DNA of 64,000 nt from Mimachlamys varia (taxonomy: Eukaryota; Mollusca; Bivalvia; Pectinida; Pectinidae): assembly GCA_947623455.1 (NCBI GenBank), contig OX392527.1, positions 8,800,001-8,864,000 of the forward strand, written 5' to 3'. Of the stretch, positions 47,901 to 56,900 are shown one piece after another. The position numbers and the translations under genes were made by a program. Every line of letters begins with the position of its first letter. Position 1 is the first letter of the stretch. Below the pieces are notes generated by a model, which saw nothing but the letters and a program-made list of their open reading frames with translations, was not told the origin of the DNA and made no database searches.

Positions 47901-50900
47901 CAGTGAATACCTGGGACAGAGTACTGATACTTGGCAAGTAGGAACCTTGGACAGAGTACCGATACTTGGCCAGTGAGTACCTGGGACAGAGTACCGATAC
48001 ATGGTCAGTTGGTACCTGGGGCAGAGTACTGATACTTGGCCAGTGGGTACCTGGGACAGAGTACCGCTACTTGGCCAGTGGGTACCTGGGACAGAGTACT
48101 GATATATGGCCAGTGGGTACCTGGGGCAGATACTGATACTTGGCCAGTGAGTACCTGGGACAAAGTACCGATACTTGGCCAGTGAGTACCTGGGACAGAG
48201 TACTGATACTTGGCCAGTGAGTACCTGGGACAGAGTACTGATACTTGGCAAGTAGGTACCTGGGACAGAGTACCGATACTTGGCCAGTGAGTACCTGGGA
48301 CAGAGTACCGATACTTGGCCAGTGAGTACCTGGGACAGAGTACTGATACTTGGCAAGTAGGTACCTGGGACAGAGTACCGATACTTGGCCAGTGAGTACC
48401 TGGGACAGAGTACCGATACTTGGCCAGTGAGTACCTGGGACAGAGTACTGATACATGACCAGTGAGTACCTGGGACAGAGTACCGATACTTGGCCAGTGA
48501 GTACCTGGGACAGAGTACTGATACATGACCAGTGAGTACCTGGGACAGAGTACCGATACTTGGCCAGTGGGTACCTGGGACAGAGTACTGATACATGACC
48601 AGTGAGTACCTGGGACAGAGTACCGATACTTGTCAAGTAGGTACCTGGGACAGAGTACCGATACTTGGCCAGTGAGTACCTGGGACAGAGTACCGATACT
48701 TGGCCATTGAGTACCTGGGACAGAGTACTGATACTTGGCAAGTAGGTGCCTGGGACAGAGTACCGATACTTGGCCAGTGAGTACCTGGGACAGAGTACCG
48801 ATACTTGGCCAGTGAGTACCTGGGACAGAGTACTCTAAAGTTTCCTACAGAGATTTTGTTTACTTAAATTTAAAGTCACAGTAGTTTAATATTTAAATAC
48901 AAATTTGGAACAACTTCTTTTGATTTACGAGGAGGCATAGAGTAGGGATACTTGTCTAGTTGTATTTCCAACAGAGTGCTCGGAAGTGTCCCTTAATAAA
49001 TTGCTTTGAAATTCAAAGGAGTTAGATATGTCAATATTTTTAACAAATTCTTTTGCAATAATACTATAGGCCTTATGTGATAATACTGGTACTTGACCTT
49101 TACCATGTTGGGATAGAGTAGCATATAGTTGTATTTAGTATGGAACATTCTCAAGCCAAGGAAACGTTATATTTTGACATATTTGCAACAAACTTTTACT
49201 GTAAATATTTTCCAATGATTGCACAAATATCCAGGTAAGCTATACAGGCCCTCTAAGCCTCTTGTTGATTGAATTGCCGGCCTTCCATATGCTGTAGAGA
49301 AGCCATGCAAACCCAGCATTTCCTGGTCGAAATGATTGGTGGGGTGTAAGACAGCAGTCAACAGAAGTATAACAAATCATACAGTTGACCACTTGAAGCT
49401 GTCTAACTACAGTTTTGAACCATTAAGTGCCAGACTGATTTCAGTTGAGAGTCTGTACTGCCTTATTATACCGTACACTATACCTTGAGTGTATTTGAGA
49501 TCCTTTCAATGTATTATTCATTTCAGGATGACAGTGGTGTTTGTGTCAAATGTAAAAATGGGATGTGTGTGACTGCAAAGCGGGTTGTCATAGCAACACC
49601 ACCACAACTTACAGGTTTGTTACACGATTAAGGTCACTAAGTCAGCACTCACTGATTAAACTCAGTTCAAGTGAAAATGTGTATGAGTGGAAGTCAATAC
49701 TCACCGAATAAACTCAAAGTATGTTGTCCATGATCTGTCCATCAGTCCATTTGTCTGTTGTCAGTTCTTAAACAATTCATGCTATTGTTTTTGGGAAAAC
49801 ATGGATGGATCTTACAAAGGTTCACCTTTGTCCCCAGTTGTGTCCTTTTGATTATGGGACTGATCAGTGAAACCAAAATTGTTTTTGTCAGCCATCTTTT
49901 ATCAAACATGTAAAGTTTCTTATTGTTATTTCTTCAGAGGAATACTCAAACTTCATTTGATTAAGAACAAACAAAAAAGATAGAAGGAACAGAACAAATG
50001 ATGATGAAACACTGATGGCTGCAGGGTCCTTCTGGAGTTTCCTGTTTATTGACATGATCTGTAAATCATCTTTCTTCATTCAGATTACTGTAAAAGTGAA
50101 ATTGTATGCATCGTGAAAATGTTTGCTTATCTCTCTTGCATCAAATCTCTGCAAATATATCACACTTAGATATATATATTAAAACACTAATCGAACTTTG
50201 CATTGTCTAATACTATTATAATTACACGTAATGGAACAGCACGACTGACAGCCAGAACATTTCCACGCACAGTTTGGAGGCTGACTAAGCGAAAAATTTC
50301 ACTTGCGGAAATATTTATTTTTACAGTATTGTTTCCACTTCATGTCTCAGAAAAGCTTATCTTTTGCCACCTTGTATTTGAGAATGTACTAAGTAAATCA
50401 TTGTAAAACTTTGAAGGTTAGAAGTTAAAATAAAACTATTTCTTATTTTAACGTTCGTAGGAAAAATAGCTTTCAGCCCTCCATTGCCAGCGGAAAAGCA
50501 GCAGATGATAAAGAGAATGCCAATGGGTGACATCATCAAAGTTATTGTTACATACAAAGAGGTAGGCGATTCCAGAAATAGGTTGATGAATTTGATATCT
50601 TTCTTAAATAAATGATTCAATCATAATTATTCCTTAGCATTTAGAAGTTGTTGATAATGCCTTCCTTAGTATTTCAGGTAAAACCTTTCTGACCAAAGAC
50701 AACACGGGTTATACACGGGTTGTTTCAAACAGTATGTATTAAATATAGAGTTTTTGTATCAATGTTTATAAGGCTTCTCTCTGTGTCAAACTAGTGGGTT
50801 TGTAAGGCTTCGCTCCATGTCACCCAAAGGGGTTTGTAAGGCTTCTCAGGGAGACCAGATGGAATGGAAGTGGGCGAAAAAGACCAGCGATTGGATACAC

Positions 50901-53900
50901 CATCATCTACTCTGTACAGGAAGAAGCCAGCCCTCCACACATGTAGTAGTACTGCTGATGACACCCAAGGCAGCGCGGGCACTGCTGTCCTGGGAATCAG
51001 TGTCACTAAGGATCGTCACTGTGCGCTTCAACTTGAAAGACAGGACAGTAACCATCCTAGAGTACTACACCCCAACAAATGCCACAGAGCTAGAATACAA
51101 AGATACTTTCTTTGATTAAGTTCAAACTTTCATTGAAAAAACACCCAATGGAGACTTAAAGATCCTAATGGGAGACCTTACACAAAAGTGCGAGCAAACA
51201 ACACAAACCGGGAACTGATCATGGGCAGGCATGGCACCGGAGAACAGAATGAAAACGGTGAACTTTTCACAGATGTCTGCATTTTCAACAAACTGGTCAT
51301 TGGAGGCACCATTTTTCCCCACAAGAAAATCCCCAACCAAAACCACATGGTCTTCCCTAGATGGCAAGACCGAAAACTAGATCGACCATACCACCATCGG
51401 ATGGAAGTGGAACCTGCAAGGTGTCAGAGTGAAGCGTGGAGCAGACGCAGCATCAAACCATCATCTTGTTGTTGCTGTCTTTAAGACTAAGCTTAAGATG
51501 AAGCAGAAGACGCTTACTTTTCCGGAACACCTGGGCCCGTATTCATGAAACCGTTCTCATGCTCAAGTATGATTTCTGTGCTCAAGCCAGTTTCCTTGAA
51601 ACTCACATAAAGCATGTCAACGATCAAAAAGTCAATTGTAACTGTTAAAATTAGAATTCTGTTCCATAGATCTTTATTTTCCCCGAATACTTTGACAACA
51701 TGGGAGTTTTTAAATCAATTAGAGCCATAACAAGAAATCAGTGTTGAGCACAAATTTCATACGGGCCCTGGTCTTATTCTCTTGTGCTTTTACGAGAGTC
51801 TCCATGTAAATCTTTTCTTTGTTCCTATTTTGCCTCTAATTTAATTGATTTTGAGTTCGGATTATGGTTTTGTTGATGCTTTTGTATTCTCTGATTCCCC
51901 CTCCCCCACTTATAACCTACATTGACCGCATGGGAGACCAACATACAAGTCCAACGTACAAAGCCTGAAAGAAAGAGGAAACGCAGAAGAATTCAAACTA
52001 GAGCTGAGGGACAACTTCAATGTACTTTCCCTGCTGCCAGAGGAAACAACTAAAGAACATTGGCAGACTCTGTGTGAGACCTGAAAAACAACATGCCAAA
52101 CAGCTCTAGGGAAGTGAAAATGGAAACGCAAGGAGTGACTGACAACAAAAACATGGACACTGCTTACCGCGAGAAAACAGCTGAAATACCAGGTCAACCA
52201 AATACAAGACAACGAAGAGAAACAGGTACTGCAAAAACACTACCGGGACAAGAACCGGACAGTAAAGAGACACACAAAAAAGACACAGAAACTTCATAGA
52301 GCAGCTGACTCAGGAAGCAGAGACTGCAGCGAGTCAAAGAAATATGAAGATTCTGTACGAGATCACGAGGATCCTCTCTGGGGAAAAATAACAACCTAGT
52401 AGCCTCTTCAAAGACAGGAATTGCAATGCCATTCCAGTTGAGGAGGACTAGAGAGCACGATGGGCAGATCACTTTAAGGAAACGCTCAACCGACCTGCAC
52501 CTTCCATCCTGCTTGATATTCCAATTTCAATCGCCTACTGAGCTATGGATGAATTGACAGGTGACGTCATCATATAGTTTTGGATGATGGTGACAAACTT
52601 TAGTGGAAAGCCATAGTGATGCATCAGTCTCCAGATAACATCTCTGTCGAAGCTGTCAAATGCCTTACACTCCAGGGACTGTCCGATGATGATGCGCATT
52701 GTGGCAATGTGATGGGTGTATGCTCTGTCTTGCCGGAAGCCTTCGTGTTCACTTGAAGTGTCTTGTCCAGTGCCATCTTCAATCTTGCTAAGATGATTCT
52801 CGGCAGTATTTTCCATGGGACAAATAGCAGCAAGATACCTTTCCAGTTGTTGCGGGATGAAATATACCAATTTTTGGCTGCATCACGAGACGCCCTTTCT
52901 TCCAGTCTTCTGTCACTCACTCTTGCTCCCAGACCTTATGCAGGTGGGTGCAGCATGTCAGATGAAGCGTGAATGTCTGCCTTCAGTGCTTCAGGTGGTA
53001 TATCATCAGGCATGCTGCTTTACTTGACTTAAGTGACTTGCTGGCTATGTTGATCTCGTTCTTGGAAGGGGGCCGGTGTTGATGCCAAGTCTTAAAGGGA
53101 AACTTTCTCTCCCACAGGTAGCAAGATGCTTAGGAGAAACTATGTCGTGTTGCAAAAGAAATGGAAAAGTCTAGCCTTCAAATCAACATCGGCAAGACGG
53201 TGGTCATGAGGGTTAACAGCAAAAAGCAAAAAGACAACAAGTTTGTTTACCTGGGCATTGTCGTCATTAAAGATAGGGGAACAGACGAAGACATAAGGTG
53301 TCGAATCAACAATGCCCGTCACGCCTTCAACTCCAAGAAGATCAACAGCTCTGTCGCTCCGCAAAGAGATCCGGATCTTCAACACCAATATCAACTCTGT
53401 CCTACCCAACGGCTCAGAAACATGGCGGGTAACAAAGACCATCACTCGTAAGCTCCAGCCATTCACCAACCGATGTCTCGGGAACATCCTCAATATGAGG
53501 TGGGCTCTAATTTAAAACTATGGAGAATGACTCGACACATTTCAATCAAGTCTGATATAAAAAAAAAGAAAGGAAATAGGGTAGGATCGGCCATATGCTC
53601 CACAAGCCTGCTTCAAATGTCACCAGACAGGTCCTTGACTGGAATCCATAAAGGATAAATCATGTCGACCAAACAGACTTGGCCCAAAAGCATCGATGCA
53701 GAGGTGAAGGCAGCCGAAATGACATGGGCCGATCTGAAGAGGGTCTCCCAGAACAGCTTCTCTCTCAATGTCAAACTAAGGTTTTGTAAGGCTTCTATCC
53801 GTATCAAACTAAAGGGTTTGTAAGGCTTCTCTCCATGTCAAACTAGGGAAGGCTTCTTCTTGTCAAACTAAGGGGTTTGAAAGGCTTCACTCCTTGTCAA

Positions 53901-56900
53901 ACTAAGTTGTTTTGAGGGTTTCTCTCCGTGTCAAACTAATGGGTTTGGACGGCTTCTCTCCGTGTCAAACTAATGGGTTTGGACGGCTTATCTCCGTGTC
54001 AAATAATGGTTTTGGAAGGCTTCTCTCCATGTCAAGCTAAGGGGTTTGGACGGCTTCTCTGCGTGTCAAATAATGGTTTTGGAAGGCTTCTCTCCCATGT
54101 CAAACTAAGTGGTTTGGACGGCTTCTCTGCGTGTCAAATAATGGTTTTGGAAGGCTTCTCTCCATGTCGAACTAAGTGGTTTGGACGGCTTCTCTCCATG
54201 TCAAGCTAAGGGGTTTGGACGGCGTCTCTGGGTGTCAAACTAAAGGGTTTGGACGGCTTCTCTCCTTGTCAAACTCAGGGGTTTGGAAGTCTTCACTCCT
54301 TGTCAGACTAAAGGGTTTGGACGGCGTCTCTGCGTGTCAAACAAAGGGGTTTGGACGGCGTCTCTGCGTGTCAAACTAAAGGGTTTGGACGGCGTCTCTG
54401 CGTGTCAAACTAAGGAGTTTGTAAAGCTTTTCATGTTATTATACCCACTTAATACAGTATTTGCAGACGATCGATATAATCATTGTCAGTGTGACAAACA
54501 TGCTGATGAAAATATGGAAAATGTTCTTGATTTTTCTGCAGCTGTGGTACCTGGTAATTAAGTTGCATTTTAAAGGCCCAATATACGTAACTTCAGGAAA
54601 AGTTTCGTGGTTCTGGAAAAATCTGGAAAAAAATCTAGCTGATAACCATACAAAAATAATCCTAAAACGAAGTAAACCTGAGCGGTAACTAAAAAGAAAC
54701 TCTTGAGAGAAAAATCCAAAGAATGAAAATAATTCAGGTGGGGCCCACTTCAACAACAAGCCGAAGTTAGATGACAGTTCAAAATGGACGCGTGTTTACA
54801 AATACCGAATTTAAGCTGCTGCTGTACCGGTAACCGCGTAAGAATTTATCTTGAATATTGCTGATATCAGTTAATCTTAACTAAATCTATAAATATAATA
54901 AGTTATTAGGCTTGATTTTCTCTTCAAGTTTTGCCGAAAGTTACGTATGTTGGGCCTTAGATAATCAGACGGTATTGAAATATTTGTATTGATGCAGAGT
55001 TTAGATATTACAAGTCGTCATTGAGACCTTTGTATTGATGTACTGTTTTTAATGACCTAGTTTGACAGAGTAGCTTCCCTTTGGGTACTGACGACAGATT
55101 TGAAAAAAGGTTGACAGAGTAGCCGCTCTTAGAGCATTGATAGTGATGACAGATTTTACGAAGGCCTTTTTTGTTTTGTTTTTATTAAAATCTGAAAAGA
55201 CTTACCATTAAATAAACATCATGTCCGACAGATGGATATGTAATGGTAAAAAAATTATTGATTTTTTATTTGACTTTCACATGATCAATCAACAAAACGT
55301 GACGTCATTAAAGTGTTTAAGTGTTGCATAAATATATTGATTTCACGTGATCAGTTGTCAGTTGAAACAGCGTTTTGCTTTTTAAAATGATGATTTTGAT
55401 TGTTTTGATATGAGTGATTATCTGTAACAGGTATTCTGGAGATCAGCTGGTCAGTCTGGGGAGGTAGTGACCGATGGTGGACCTACACAGGTGTCCGGGT
55501 GTGACAGAGGCCCCCTGTGTATTGTGTATGATAACACCTCCTTCGGGGGCAGTCCATCTCTCCTGGCCTTTATAGGGGGCAAGGCAGCCATCCAGTGGCG
55601 CAACCAGGAGGTATGTAAACGTAACACCATTTCATAGTTTAATATCAGTAAAGCAGAATGAGTATACCAAAGTGAAAGTGTTAAAAATCAATAACGTCTC
55701 TAAGGACACGAATGTCACCACTACATTGCTGGCATGTCATACTCATGGCCATCTGCTGCTCGGTTCTCATATTTGTTATGTTATTCAAAACCAGTATAGT
55801 GGTGGATGAAGCAGACAAAACCATAATTAGATAGCGGGTTCTACATATGCATAACGCATAGAAATACAACTGTCTTATCACTATAAATCGTTCAGTTGAC
55901 AAGAGGTTTTGTTAAATTCACTAGTTTTGATGAACAAGTAAAATCCTCAACATTACCGAGTTCGAATTTTACTTCTATAAAAAGTGCAAGAGTTATTACT
56001 AAGTTAAGATATTACTTTTATTATACGAAGTCCTTGTGCAGAGCCCGTTTAGTGTCCGTAGATGATTCTGATCGTATATATTTAAAGCCAAATATAACTG
56101 ACAACCAGAACCTCGCTGATCCCCGAGATCGTCCTACTGCGTCCTACTGTATCTTCAGACACAGGTCCATCAGATGTGAAACAACATCCGAGTCATAAAC
56201 ACTTGAGCTACAAAAGGAAAACAGTAAAATAAACACCAACAATCTGTTTCCCCACACTATGAACCAGTACAAATATTTGATTACCAGGTAGTAATATTTT
56301 CACTTTCCAGGCATTGGAGAGAAAGTCTGCAGTATTGAAATCCCTGTCAGATTTTTTTGGCCACAAGGTGTGGTCCTATGTGGACTATATAGAGAAGGAC
56401 TGGGGACAGGAACCCTACAGTGACGGGGCACCTACCTGCTCCGCAGCACCTGGGACCATGGCTTATCTTGTCAAAGGGCTCCGACATCCCTACAGGAAGT
56501 AAGCACTAAATACCTAATTTAAGAAGTAAACTTGTGCTTTTAGCCTACCAAGATAAGAATCCAAGCTAAAGAGAACGAAATCAAGACCGGGGTAATTAAG
56601 ATATTTTCATGAGAGGACGAAATAAACTCAGGGCGAACATTTCCCATTTTACAGTAACTGTATGTAAATCAGTGTTAAGTTTTTGTAAACTACATACCTT
56701 TAATGGCAGCCTGTGAGTATATAGAATGTCAGTAGGAAATTTCACATTTCTCAGTCATTTATACCTGTAGACTTCTTTTCTATCCGAACTAGTATGACTT
56801 GATGTTTCAATTTGATAAAGAGGATTTTCAACTTTCAGAATTCACTTTGCCGGTACGGAATCGGCTACTGTGTGGTGTGGATTTATGAATGGGGCTGTGC

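Noticed and set aside
55896..56198. 100-codon + frame in intron 9
   Set aside because: Lies wholly in an intron of the oxidase gene, with no recognisable domain and no splice signals in frame with the exons.
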